Positions 1-13,589 of a DNA stretch of 64,000 nt are shown piece after piece. Origin of the DNA: Oreohelix idahoensis (lineage: Eukaryota; Mollusca; Gastropoda; Stylommatophora; Oreohelicidae); contig JAMPIV010000584.1 of assembly GCA_024509875.1 (NCBI GenBank), positions 310,001-374,000 on the forward strand. Reading direction: 5' to 3'. A program made the position numbers and the translations under genes. How positions within the stretch are numbered: position 1 is the stretch's first letter; every line of letters begins with the position of its first letter. The notes under the pieces are model-generated. The model saw only the letters and a list, made by a program, of their open reading frames with translations, was not told the DNA's origin and ran no database searches.

Positions 1-1719
1 GCAAACAAGACATTTTCACAATTAAAAATGAATTTATGAACTAAATAAAACAAGCGGAAGTGTCACAAGCCAAATGAAGGGTCAAGGACTGACCCGAGGT
101 CAACTTAATATACAAAGTACACAAAAAAAAAAAATGAATGCAAAAAATGATGACATCACAGGACTCATAACGGACAAACATTTAACAATTATAAAATAAA
201 TTGATAGTAAGAGTAGACTGGACGAAATAGTTAACGAACATGATACAAAACTGAATAAAAATGTGAACTTAGTACAAATAAAATACGCCAGTTATCTACG
301 GAACGGCACAGCTAACACAAACCGTCGAACGATAGCAGATCTGGACAGGCAGTCCACCGGCAAACCTCAATGGGGCTTCCAAAAGTGCAATCGTTTAACT
401 GCCCTAAGACTGACTGAAATCTAGGTGGTCAGCTGTTCGCGACATTCCCCAGAGATTTCAGTTCCCTCCAACCGGCCCGCTAATTAACAACACATTAAAA
501 CAACCAAAAAATACATGAAACACATTCAGAAAAAAACATGCCTATGCAGGCAAAAGGCATGGACTCAGTATTACTGTTTGAAATGACGACAGTTAAACAA
601 CTAGACTTATCTTTTCCGTTGCTTAGATCAGTGCTAGAGGTCGTCAACAGCTAGGCTAAAGCCCCTGACTGTCTGCTCCTGTAGTCCATATCGTGTGTTT
701 GCTTCAAATGGCTCATGTTTCCCCCGGTTAGACTTAGAAAACGGCTTTGGTTTCTCCGACAGTTCACCTACACGACCTTCGGTGACGTCACGTTGTTAGG
801 CATTATAATGAGTACAACGTCATCTTCGACTGGATCATGTGATCGAAACTTGATCGTAAATATTGTGGTTAATATGTGCGTAAGGAACAGAAGTTTGTTT
901 CTTTTTTCTGTCGTTCCCCACACTGGCCACCACTTTGTTGCTGAGTTATTTGCCGGTTGAAGATCATGTGCTGAGTATAGTTATTTTAGTGATTTCTTGT
1001 TCATCGTGCTTGTTTTATCATTACGCGATTTAGGATGAAGCGTTCATACAACTCAGTAGCATGGTATGAAGAAGTAACATGTAATACTTGAACTCAGCAA
1101 CATTAATAAGTAATTAATGCCTTCAGGTTGAGTCCGTAATATTTAATCACATGTACACACAGGATGATCATTTCAAATCTGAGCAGAACATAAGTCCGGA
1201 TAAGTCATGCATAAATTAATCAATAACGTAGACTGCTGGTTTACGTGTCAATGTCCGTTTAAGGATACAATGCAGTATTGTCGTCAGAACATCACAGCTA
1301 TATGCACGCGCAGATAGACATGGCTACCTGCCGACAGTGAGACTGCGAGTCTGAATATTTCATACGGATTGGACGATTATTCTCCTCCTTCTGAGGATTC
1401 TAGTTAAACACTAACCTCCATAAGTTTCCTCTCATATAGAGTTCTAGGACTGACCCTGGTCCATCATAAATGCATATATAAATGGCTATATCATGCCATT
1501 GAATTGGAAGGTTAGAAAACGCAGCTATTCAGCTTGGCGGTCAAGTAACAAAGGGTAGCGTCTCCTAGTTACCGACTGTGACCCAAACAACGCTAGACAC
1601 GTCATAATCGATCGTGTATGGAGCGTTCAATAATTGAAACATCTATCGTAATATATTAAATGTCTTAACCTTTACAATTGCACGTCTGCTAACCTTTAGC
1701 AGACGGCGTTAATAACATA
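1..1719. other. Gene-free AT-rich sequence
   Basis: I see no convincing coding region here. The only open frame of note, near 715-960 on the plus strand, has low-complexity composition and no recognisable motif. No long repeat shared with the rest of the window was found by eye. Confidence 0.5.
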
Positions 1720-2122
1720 TACCGTAACAGGAGCTGAGAACTAAAAGTGATGATAGGAGAGATACGGATCGAAGGGAGTACCGATCTAAGAGCCGAGAGG
1801 CTAGAAAGGAGGAGAGAAATAAGAGTGGTAGCAGGAGAGATACTAGGAGTATAAGTAGAGGTCGAGGTAGCGACCAATTAAAGAGTACGGAACCTGAGAG
1901 GAACTCAGGGAGTGCGAGAAGGGAAGAAATGGAAGATAGAGAAAACCGAAGCACACGGTTGATGAAGAAGTAACAAGTAGGGAAGCTGAGAGAAATTCAG
2001 GAGATACAAGAGATAGAGAGGTAGAGACGAAACAAAGTATTGATGAAGTCAGAAAAGTAGACGGGACTCAAGATATTGATAAACAGATAGCGTTGGAGAC
2101 GCTCAGGACCAAGGAAGCCACA
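1720..2122 (+). pseudogene. Arg/Ser/Glu-rich coding remnant, upstream half (split by LINE)
   Basis: A plus-strand reading frame from about 1720 to 1970 encodes a strongly charged RS/RE-rich peptide with repeated SRDR- and REAR-like blocks, then stops at a TAA near 1970. The charged composition continues in other frames up to 2110. The stretch ends exactly where a truncated LINE is inserted, and similar charged sequence resumes after it. I do not recognise the protein. The composition would suit a nucleic-acid-binding gag-like or accessory region of a retroelement, but this is inference. The minus-strand open frames over the same DNA are shadows of its purine-rich bias. Confidence 0.3.
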
Positions 2123-2823
2123 TCATCATCTCATCTCAACCCATAACCCGTCATGGGTCGTAGGGGTGCCATGGTGGAAGCATCAGCAGACAGGGTCCTC
2201 CACTGCTCTCTATTCTCAGCAATGCGTACAAGTGTGGAGAAACCGTGTCCTGCCCATTCTTTGATGTTATCAGCCCAGGATTTTCTTTGCCTTCCTCTTC
2301 TCCGTTTACCTTCGACTGTTCCCTGGAGGATCGTTTTCGAAAGGGAGTCATGACGAGTTACATGCCCAAACCAGGCAAGCTTTCGACGTTTCACTATTGA
2401 CAAAAGTGGTTCTTGATGGCCTGCATAGGTGTTTATCTTCTCTCTAACATAGACATTTGTTTTGTGCTCTTTATAGCAAATGCGCAAAGTTCTTCTGTAA
2501 CATTTATGCTCGAAAGCCTGAATCCTTCGCTCCGTATCTGCAGTGAGTGTCCAGCCCTCACACCCATACAAGAGAATAGATAATACAAGTGATTTGTATA
2601 ATTTGATCTTCACAGGAAAACTGATGTTACTTTTCCAGATCACATTCAACCTTGTCATGGCAGCTGAGGCCATCTCAAGTCTTGTCTTGATTTCTTTATT
2701 TGATCTTCCATCACTACATATAGTGGACCCGAGATATTTAAAGGTGTTAACTTCTTCTAACGTTTGCCCATTTAACGTAATGTTGGTCGGAACATGTTTC
2801 TTATGGCTATTCACCAATATCTT
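2123..2823 (-). mobile_element. 5'-truncated LINE, reverse transcriptase C-terminal end
   Basis: The minus strand encodes 228 residues (2817-2131) ending in a typical non-LTR retrotransposon C-terminus. It carries the FKYLGSTI block just after the RT palm, the ILLYGCEGWTL block, the LAWFGHVTRHD block and a basic KRRRGRQRKSW stretch. The endonuclease and RT catalytic core are missing, as expected of a 5'-truncated insertion. The element's 3' end is a short TGATGATG tail (plus strand 2123-2131). GCCACA lies on both sides (2117-2122 and 2824-2829), a plausible short target duplication. Clade (RTE-like or related APE type) is uncertain. Confidence 0.8.
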
Positions 2824-3970
2824 GCCACAATGATGAAGATATTAGAGTTTATGAGTAAGTAGGGAGTGAGGAGGAGGAGGAGGCTATGTGAGCAGTGACA
2901 TAGTATATGAAGAGGTAAACAAGATGGCGGCGGTAGCTGAGTCTTGAGAAGACTAAGTATAATTGGTCTGTACCGCACACAAGAGAGAACTGAGTACGCC
3001 TGACCAATAGGGTGCTGCAGTAGAGGAGATGAGTGAAGGAGATGTAAGAAGTAGATTAGAGGCCATGGTAGTATGGCGGAAATTATGTGAAAAGTCGTGG
3101 TGACGATGGCAGAAATAGTGGAGACTGAGATTTTTGGTGAAGCCGCAGAGGAAGACAGCTTCTGATTGATGTGATGCAAGAAGAGTATGGGGAAGACAGT
3201 CAAGAAGACACAGAGAGCCTTACAGAAGAAATAAAGAAGCAAGAATCACATGAGAGTCTAGCCGCACTACACAAAGACAACACATCAGTGTTCGCAATGT
3301 TATTCACGTGGTCACAACCAATATTCCCTACCCCTTCGTCAGCCCCAACATACTCCCTGCTACCCCCGTCGAAACCCCAGTGATCATGTGAAGCGAACAT
3401 GTGATGACAGAAGATAATCTCTTACAGCCTTACACGAAGCAACATAATTCAACAGAATCGGAGCATTACAGAAGAAAACTTGAAGTGACAACTACAACTA
3501 CCAGCCACAACTACAACCACCAGTCTACACACTACGGTTAGGACGATTGAAGATGAGATACCTTTACGAGCACTGAGGAATAATAAAACTTATCAGAATC
3601 AAAGCCCTAGAGCACAGCATACAAATATTCGCAAGAATATTGTTGACAAATTGGTTGCGCCGGTATAATCAGAACTTGACAACAGAAAGTGAAGAAAATT
3701 ACACCGAATGTATGGACGACTCTACCAACACCAAATTCTAAAGAAAACATCGTCAGGAATACAAACCATTGTCTGGTTGATAACAACATACGTTCGTCCT
3801 CTTCCTCCTGCAGAGCGACTATAAACACACTACAACTGATACCAACTTTATCACAGTACGACAGTCGTCTCTCCAGTAGAGAAATTAACACTGTTAGAGC
3901 TTGTAAAAGAGATCTCCAAAATTCGTACAAGCAGTGTAATCGCCGTAAAGTACTCACCCAGCAATAGTAC
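2824..3970 (+). pseudogene. Coding remnant downstream of LINE, with QYDSRLSSREI motif
   Basis: Several plus-strand open stretches appear broken pieces of one gene: 3171-3383 (acidic, then Pro/Ser-rich), about 3500-3665 in a second frame (Thr-rich then charged, closing with KNIVDKLVAP), and 3689-3967. The last encodes a Ser-rich segment followed by SQYDSRLSSREI and a basic C-terminus. That motif recurs almost identically (QYDARLSSREI) at the end of the open frame near 28212-28300 on the minus strand, downstream of a Ty3/gypsy integrase. I therefore infer a remnant of the third ORF of a related LTR element. Function is unknown and the frame is interrupted several times. Confidence 0.4.
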
Positions 3971-4438
3971 TAATTCGCAGCACTCACCCAGCTATAGTGC
4001 TTAAATAAGGTACCCCAATCAACGGTATCCAACGGTTAGTTAGATAATTAGATCTCTCAGTGGTTAACATAGTGGTTATTAATATTTCGGAGCACACTTA
4101 GACATTTACACTATACATTAACCTGGTGAACAGACAGGGTAGAACTTCGCGAAGAAACATAAATGTGTAGAACATTATCACTAGTGATAAAGTACATTGA
4201 TCACATAGACATGAATGATAAGTTCATTAGTCTCGGGACATATTCAGAGTGATAATAAAATAATTTAGACACAGAGACCATTGTAACTGACAAACTAGAT
4301 TAAAACAATGAACTATCTCAGACTAGAATAAAGATACAGCATTTCAGAAAGCTTAAACAAGATTCTTCACAAGATAAGACTTACCACACTAGAGGATCAA
4401 GACTGTTAATTAGTTTATATAGAACAATTTGCATGTTA
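3971..4438. other. No gene seen
   Basis: AT-rich sequence with no coding signal. It ends at the 5-bp target duplication of the following solo LTR. Confidence 0.5.
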
Positions 4439-4443
4439 ACTTA

Positions 4444-6920
4444 TGTGGTAAGTTGGGATTATATAATATAGTTATAGGGGACTTAGTGTACTGACTGAGA
4501 TCAGCTGTGAAGGTATCTGTATCTAATAAGTGTGGTGTGTTACAGATGACCTTACTTGCTACCACATTTAGACCTCAATCAGACTTATTCTTGAATTTAG
4601 TGATGACTACGTTGAATGTCTTGGGTTATGATAGTGATGTAGTGTAATTCACAACAACCAACAGACAGATAAACACCTAAGTTAAAATCCTCAATAAATT
4701 GACAACAATATGAAAGTCACAAACACATAACACTCTAAGGATTATGTTATTAAGTCAAGGGTTACATTTTAACAAATGTATTGCATTTTTTTCAATAAAT
4801 AGATATCCTGATCCTACTACACAGTAATCAGGAATCACAATCAAATGTAAAGACAATGTTTATGTACAAAATTTTATACAAAGGATCTTTGTCCCGACAT
4901 ATAATATTATTATAATATGAGTGTAATGTTGTGAGGTAGTATTATGAGGCAATACTGGCTGTTTGAGCTAGGTTGTTGGTTGTCATCACGACTTCATGTG
5001 TTTGTTACTGGTGGAAATAATATTAAAGGATTCACAGATTCTTTTACTTTTTAAAACAATTACTGTCCCTCTTGGACTATTTATGTAAGTTCAATTGAGG
5101 TGGGTTATACAAGGGTGAGCTGCTCGTGCTGAAACATTCTTAGCTCATATAGCGGCTGCAGGAAAACTGTATCCTCTGCTCGCTTGCTTCTCAGTTTGCT
5201 AAAAAAAACCCACAATGGCCGATATCTTGGGCAAGGAGTCTGCTGCCAGAGTTCTGGATCAAGCAAAGCTCAGACCATGTGCTGCTATATTAACATCAGT
5301 ACCACGGTCCCTGAAATAAGAAGGTTATGCCTCCTTCTTCATAACTAATATATAATATATTTCCACACTGACGTACAAGACAGTACAAACATAAAGTTCA
5401 GAGCTGTAGGCCAACTGCTAGCTTTTCATGTGACAATATACAACAGTATTCCTCTCCCTAATGGTTACAACGCCTCTGCAATTCCAGCGTTAATCCCTTC
5501 TATACAATAGGATAGGTGTCATGTTACATATGGCAATCTAATATATCTATCTGTATAGGCAGATATACTCCTCTCTGACAATCTTTACAAGGTGGAGCAA
5601 TATCTAGGCTTTGCCTCATGTTTGCTACTGAACCACACACATACAGACATAATTTATCATTTCACATTCAATTTTCATATAAAATATAGTAAATATGTCT
5701 AGCTTACCACAATTCAAGGAAATATTAAACAAGTAACGTTGACTGGCGATGAATTCTGGCACAATTTTGATCTGCCTTTGTCCAGGCTTTTCCTTTATTA
5801 GAAAATTCTTAGCCTGCTCTCAACGCACTTGATTTTCACATAATTTATTTTCAAAAATGGCAGTGAACTGACGCTTCTATTTGACCATATCTAACGTTCT
5901 AACCAATCAGGCCATGTTTACATGAGCCTTTGAAAAAAAACTATCCATCCTATAAGTTGCCATTAACAACAATATTTGTATTTGCAGTTAGACCAATAAG
6001 GTTTCGCCTTACATTTTACCACAGCCAATAAAATCGTATCTAACTTGTCGGCCTCATTTCCCCCAAAGCAGTGTTTTCCAAACATGCCATTAAAAAAAAT
6101 AAGCAGATATGATCTTGTGCTGTCAGTCAACCCCACTATAGTATTTTGGCTATAATTTGTTAATTAATAGACTATTTGCGTAACACATAACATATTCTTT
6201 GTCAGCAAGTCCTAAGGTACAAGAATATATAAGTTTAATGGGGCTAAGTGGCTTCGTTCAAAATATGTATTTTTCTATGATAGTCATGTATTTGCTGTTA
6301 CCACCTGTTCACTTCCATACTAGGGGATGTCTTCTGTACTGTCAGACTAATGCCAGGAGCTTAGACATAAAACAGTAGAATGTCAGGTTTCCCAATAAGA
6401 CTTTAAACCTGTGTTCAAAACCTAACCTCGTATCGTTAGTGTTTTTTATCACTGTTTATTTGAAAAAAACAGGCCTTCATGCGTTTCGCGTGTGATTGGC
6501 GTTCACTTTTTAATCGCGAGACGACGTAGTATTATTGCTTCGTTCCGTCTATCCTTTCTCGTCTCTGCTTAGCCCGTCTGTCTTTTTAGGTCAACTTTGT
6601 GTGTATAATTTCATTAATGTAGTATTTGTATCTAGGTCATTATGCAGTTTGCATATCAAGGTCTTCTAAGAAATACAGTACCAGTTTTATTTTTAGAACC
6701 GACTGTGATTCGCGTGTAGTTTATGCAGACAAAGTAGAAAAAGGGGGTCTCTTGTTCAGCCATTATGGCGTTCTACAACGCAGGCGTTCGCTATTGGGAA
6801 AGCACTGGTCTTTCACCATTCTTCTTTCTTTCATATTATTTCGTTCGGCTTTACATTTATGTTCTAATTTTCCAGTTTTGGTTCCAATTTATATAGGGGT
6901 ATCTAGAATTTTTCACTACA
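4444..6920. mobile_element. Solo LTR, ~2.48 kb, with 5-bp target duplication ACTTA
   Basis: The segment starts TGTGGTAAG and ends CACTACA, and is flanked by ACTTA at 4439-4443 and again at 6921-6925. It has no coding capacity. Much of it aligns, with divergence, to 34971-37406, which starts TGTGGTGGG, ends ACGACA and also has a 5-bp duplication. Shared blocks include the 'accac...gacctcaatc' stretch near 4560 and 35090, the 'accacagccaat' stretch near 6021 and 36452, and the 'ggggtatc' block near the right end. TG...CA ends plus 5-bp duplications point to solo LTRs of one retroelement family left by LTR-LTR recombination. No internal copy of this family is visible in the window. Confidence 0.75.
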
Positions 6921-6925
6921 ACTTA

Positions 6926-7280
6926 TAATGTGTATGTATTTCAGATATGTATTTGGTACAAGTTCAGAGAAAAAAAAAAGATGGAACAAGAGACAGAGGG
7001 GATGTTACAGACCAAGCCAGACTACATTAGAGCACGAAAACCTAATCCCTCAGATAGAAGTGCACACATTGCACTGATGAGAAAAGTCATCACTTATTGT
7101 GCCAGTGATCACATAGCGACATGATTACAGTGTTGGTACTATAGCTACTACTTACTTGAAATGGGATGTTAAAAACAATTACGAGGCTAACTCCACAGCA
7201 ACTTCATACATGATGGTCTTGAAAAGGTTGTTCGGTCCGACAAACAGGGGTACAGTGTATATGGTTCAGACTAAGTTAAC
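6926..7280 (+). other. Short unassigned open frame; otherwise no gene
   Basis: A 64-codon plus-strand frame (6930-7124) encodes a charged peptide starting at the edge of the solo LTR. It has no motif I recognise and may be chance. Confidence 0.3.
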
Positions 7281-7492
7281 GATTCGACTGGTGCATCCAA
7301 GGCTAGCATCAGCCGAGCACATCATGTTCTGACTTAGTGACATAGGTCTTTTACTATCACTCCAGGACAGATGTTTGGATTTGCGTAGTTAGTTGCATTA
7401 CAGGACTGATAATTCGACTGGTGCATCCAAGGCTAGCATCAGCCGAGCACATCACATTCTGACTTAGCAACACACATCTTTTACTATCACTT
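7281..7492. repeat. Tandem duplication, ~85-bp core at 130-bp spacing
   Basis: The stretch beginning ATTCGACTGGTGCATCCAAG at ~7282 recurs at ~7412. The copies stay alike through the 'agccgagcacatca' block, then 'ttctgacttag' and 'cttttactatcact', with a few substitutions. Confidence 0.8.
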
Positions 7493-7902
7493 TGGGGATA
7501 ATTAGTTAATGCATGGTGACGTTACTTATTATAGATCTACTACATATTCTGCCTACTTGACCGCTACAATATAATACTGACATTGACGGCAGATATTACA
7601 GACATTTAACGGACTGACAAATCTCTGCTTTCAGAGGCAGTCCCATGTCGCCCTTTGTATATATATATAAATAGAATATTTAATTATAGAAGTTTCGATA
7701 ATCTATGAGACACGATGTTCCATATTTGAGTAAAAATTAATGAGATAAGTATTATTATTTAGGCTATAGCATAGTCTTACTTTTATAATTTAATTTTCTT
7801 CATTACTTTTAATAATTGTCTATGATGTCTTGCGAGTAGTTTGTGGGTAGGATAATGGAGATGATGATAGGATAGATAGAGTTTGCTTACTTGTCGATAG
7901 AG
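7493..7902. other. No gene seen
   Basis: AT-rich sequence without coding signal or recognisable repeat. Confidence 0.4.
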
Positions 7903-7949
7903 TGCAAATGTCTCCCTGCGGGATACATTTGTACGGCCCCGGGATGTAT
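7903..7949 (+). repeat. Conserved motif shared in inverted orientation with 23860-23905
   Basis: The block around CGGGATACATTTG followed by GGCCCCGGGAT also occurs, reverse-complemented, at about 23860-23905. There it abuts the end of a ~0.98 kb LTR-like repeat. It is probably the 3'-terminal internal piece of a related LTR element, left here as a fragment. Confidence 0.5.
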
Positions 7950-7954
7950 GTCTT

Positions 7955-8825
7955 TTTTTTTTTTTTTATAAATTTTCTCGCATGAGGTTGCATTGGCCCC
8001 GCCCCAAACCCGGCCCCGGTCAAGACCACATGTCCCAACACTAGAAGACCCAATGACAAACTGTGTCACTGTAGTGATCCTCTGTGTTCTCACACAAGGG
8101 ACCCAATGACACAAGAATGTCACTGCACCGGTCCCTGTGTCTAGACACATGATCCTAGCCATTTTTTTCCCTCGCTTGAGGTCGCATATTTTTTCTCGCA
8201 TGAGGTCGCATTAGCCCCGCCCAAACCCGGCCCTGGTCAAGACCACATGTCCCAACACAAGAAGACCCAATGACAAAATGTGTCGCCTAGTGATCTTCTG
8301 TGTTCTCACACAAAGGACCTAATGACACATTGATGTCACTGTACCGGTCCCTGTGTCTAGACACATGATCCTAGCCAAATTGTTTTTTTTTTTTTTTTTT
8401 CCTCGCATGAGGTCGCATATTTTTTCCTCGCATGAGGTCGCATTAGTACCCGCCCCAAACCCGGCTCTGGTCAAGACCACATGTCCCAACACAAGAAGAC
8501 CCAATGACAACATGTGTCATTGTAGTAGTCTTCTGTGTTCTCACACAAAGGACCTCATGATCCCTACTGGTCCTTGCGTCTAGACACATGATCCTAGCCA
8601 AATTTTTTTTTTTTTTCCTCGCTTGAGGTCGCATATTTTTCCTCGCATGAGGTCGCATTTACCCACCCAAACCCGGCCCTGGTCAAGACCACATGTCCCA
8701 ACACAAGAAGACCCAATGACAAACTGTGTCACTGTAGTGATCCTCTGTGTTCTCACACAAGGGACCTAATGACACATGAGTGTCACTGTACCGGTCCCTG
8801 TGTCTAGACACATGATCCTAGCCAA
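7955..8825 (-). repeat. Four-copy ~215-bp tandem array with poly(A)-like tails
   Basis: The anchor CAAGACCACATGTCCCAACA occurs at about 8021, 8238, 8472 and 8684 (spacings ~217, 234 and 212). Each unit also carries one or two copies of CTCGCATGAGGTCGCAT and ends with CTAGACACATGATCCTAGCC. Runs of 9-21 T, with small interruptions, separate units on the plus strand, so on the minus strand each unit ends in an A-rich tail. That layout suits either a satellite or head-to-tail SINE-like retroposons. Open frames over the array are not conserved between units and are not genes. Confidence 0.8.
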
Positions 8826-9773
8826 AGGCCGGATATTAGGGCGTTGGGTTTCACAGCGTTATTTGCGCTGTACATAAGGTTCAGATGAACAGTAATTTGG
8901 TGTGGATGAAATAAAAGAGTAATGGAAAATGGATTAGAAAATATAAATAATCTAGGAAACGGGCTATTTATCTTAAAGATGGGAGATAAAAGATTGTACA
9001 CCCGTGCTTGGGGAGAAAGGGAGATAACCCTTTAATTCCAAGCCTCTGAAAACAAGGCTGGTTTACACTTAGTTAGTTTTAAGAATATACAGCTATGGTG
9101 TACGAAATTTGCATAATGAGTGTTCTAATAAGCCTTAAGTAAGGGAATGTAACATTAAAGCAAAAACCTCAAAGGGAGACTACAATTAATTAGCGCCCCT
9201 TGCAGATTAAGTGAGCAGAGAGAAAACCTAACGCACGAGAAAAATGAGCAAGGCGTAAACAGTACGGAACAAAAGCTCACTGAGTTGTTTACGTAGGAGA
9301 GGAGCGTGAGTTTTGTGATCGGTGAGTTGGAAGCGATGGGCCAATCGTATTGACTGGAAAACAAAAACGGATGACGGGATGATGATTTGAAGGACAAAAG
9401 AAATTAGTCCTGGCCGAGAAGTTAACGAGGCAAGTCGTGTGTTGCCAGGCTCTCAAGAAGTGAAACAGTGAAACCTGTGGGTGACAGGAGTTTTCACAGA
9501 TGAAGTAGCTAGATTTAGCATGATTAGCGGTAGAAATTCTGGAGACTAGCATAAATTGTGTTCATTGAATTGTGTTAAACGTAAGATTAGCACATAGGGG
9601 TGATTTAGTAGGAAATGTGATAGGTACTTGGATTCATTTTGACACGGTAAGAAAGACTCTTGCTATTTTTATAGACTTTCAGTCAACTTATAACCAGAGA
9701 TTAATGATGCTCATGTTTAAAGGGGCGTACCACAAGAACTAACATTGAAACAAGTACGACTGAAGAAGGTATA
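8826..9773. other. No gene seen
   Basis: No coding motif on either strand; the short frames at 8804-9552 have low-complexity composition. Confidence 0.45.
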
Positions 9774-9906
9774 AAGTGGATAACATAACTAAATATTAGC
9801 TGATAGCCAGGATGGGCTGTTATATAAAGAAAAATGAGTACGACAATATAAAGTGTGGATAACATTTAAATATTAGCTGATAGCCAAGATGGGCTGTTGT
9901 ATAAAA
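9774..9906. repeat. Direct duplication, ~55 bp at ~75-bp spacing
   Basis: Two copies of a block running from 'aagtg(tg)gataaca' through AAATATTAGCTGATAGCCA and GATGGGCTGTT to a 'tataaa' end lie at about 9774-9829 and 9850-9906, differing at a handful of positions. Confidence 0.75.
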
Positions 9907-9981
9907 AGGAAGAGGTATTGTCATTAGACAAGAATAAATGAACAGGGGTTCTGTAACGCGGACATCCTTGAGATAAGACAT

Positions 9982-9982
<1 letters not shown>

Positions 9983-10027
<45 letters not shown>
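9983..10027. repeat. (CT)n microsatellite
   Basis: An uninterrupted 45-bp CT dinucleotide run. The Arg-Glu repeat frame on the minus strand is a by-product. Confidence 0.95.
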
Positions 10028-12065
<2,038 letters not shown>

Positions 12066-12067
12066 TA

Positions 12068-13589
12068 TACTGTTCAAAAAAAGAAACGCAACTTTTTTGG
12101 TGTTACTTTTATAAAAGATATTCGCTGATTGGACATCAGTCAACCTATCGACTGTGTCCACCTGGTCATTAACTTCTCGTGGTTACCTGAATTGTACTCA
12201 CCTCATGATTCGTGAGGTCATGACTGAGGTCAAGGTCAAAACAACATTATTGACAATAACTCGTGACAGGTTCATGAGAATCCCGTGAAACTTACTGAAC
12301 AAAAAACTCTCTGACCATATTATTGAATGCCTTTAAAAGATTGATGCTCCTCGAATAAATTCAGTTGAAAATTCAATGCGCAATTATGGCTCATCTCACT
12401 ACAGAACAACGACTCATCATCATTGGACGTTTACAGACTGGACAGTCACAAAGTGTAGTGGCCATACAATTTAATGTGGTTAGAAGCACCATTAGTCGCC
12501 TTTGGAGGCGATTTCAAGAAACTGGCTCAGTGGCAGACCGGCCGCGCAGTGGAAGACCCAGAGTCACAACTCCTGCCGAAGACCGCTTCATACGGCTGCG
12601 TCACCTCAGGAATCGACTTGCATCTGCGTCCTCCACAGTCCAGTCAATGTCACCAGCTCGTCGAATTTCAGATCAAACGGTCAGGAACCGGCTGCACGAC
12701 TCTGGTCTTTGGGCTAGAAGACCCTACAGAGGTTCTGTTCTTACGGACCGGCATCGCCAGAACCGACTGCAGTGGGCGAACCAGCATCGTCAATGGACCG
12801 TTGGGAATGACTGGAGGCGGGCTTGGTTTAGTGATGAATCATTTTTTGTGCTCCAGCGACACGATAGACGGAGAAGAGTTTACCGCAGAGTCCATGAGCG
12901 CTACGCCCAGAACAGCGTTGATGAGGCTCCTCCACATGGTGGTGGAGGTGTACTGATGTGGGGGGCGATCAACTTCATCTAAAGAAGTGACCTGGTGCAA
13001 ATTGAAGGACACCTGAATGCCCAACGATACGTCGCTGAAATTCTTCGTCCTCACGTCCTTCCACTTCTGGCTGCACGAGGGTCGATTTTTTCAGCAGGAT
13101 ACCGCTCGACCTCATGTGGCACAACTCACCACCCAGTTCCTCGCTGACAACAACGTCCAGGCCATTCCGTGGCCAGCCATGTCATCAGACATGAACCCCA
13201 TAGAACACTTATGGGATGAACTCGACAGACGACTCCGCCAGCGAAACGTGGCTCCAGCCAATCTCCGACAGTTGTCTCTTGCACTGCGGGAAGAGTGGGC
13301 AGCCATCCCACAACAACAGATCCAACGGCTAATCGGATCCATGTCAAGGAGATGTCGTTCTCTGATAGAGGCCAGAGGAGGCCATACACCTTACTAAAAC
13401 GGAGGCCTCAGTCGCAAAGAATAAAAGTCCAAACCAAAATTTAATGAACATCATTTCATTGCTAAAGTCTGAAAGTTTCTTCATGCCAAGATTGAAACAT
13501 TAATTCCGTAAAATAAAATTTTGGTACAAGTTTGAAATTTGGTGTCCATTACCACTGCAATAATGTTGCGTTTCTTTTTTTGAACAGTA
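12068..13589 (+). mobile_element. Tc1-like DNA transposon, complete ends
   Basis: Perfect 23-bp terminal inverted repeats, reading CTGTTCAAAAAAAGAAACGC plus three bases from each outer end, bracket the element (left from 12070, right to 13587). TA dinucleotides lie at both edges, the target duplication expected of Tc1/mariner elements. The element is ~1.52 kb and carries one transposase gene, now broken, so this copy could move only if supplied with enzyme from elsewhere. Confidence 0.92.
12365..13397 (+). pseudogene. Tc1-like transposase, DD34E, broken by a stop and a frameshift
   Basis: The enzyme would cut and paste the element by binding its inverted repeats and using a DDE active site. 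The N-terminal ~120 residues hold two helix-turn-helix parts (AIQFNVVRSTISRLWRRFQ; ISDQTVRNRLHDSGLWARRP) joined by a GRPR hook (RSGRPRVTT). Catalytic residues are visible: D in FSDESFF, D in QQDTARPH, and E in PIEHLWDELDRR, with 34 residues between the second D and the E. The frame is broken by a TAA at 12980-12982. A one-base shift at the T run near 13087-13092 then puts the second D and the E in another frame (13017-13397). The likely start is the internal Met of MAHLTTEQR, because the residues before it lack family similarity. Confidence 0.92.

Noticed and set aside
1689..1954. Ser/Leu-rich minus-strand frames
   Set aside because: Shadows of the purine-biased plus-strand RS/RE-rich stretch.
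7820..8658. Several 60-100-codon frames on both strands
   Set aside because: They lie in the ~215-bp tandem array and change from unit to unit with the T-run length.
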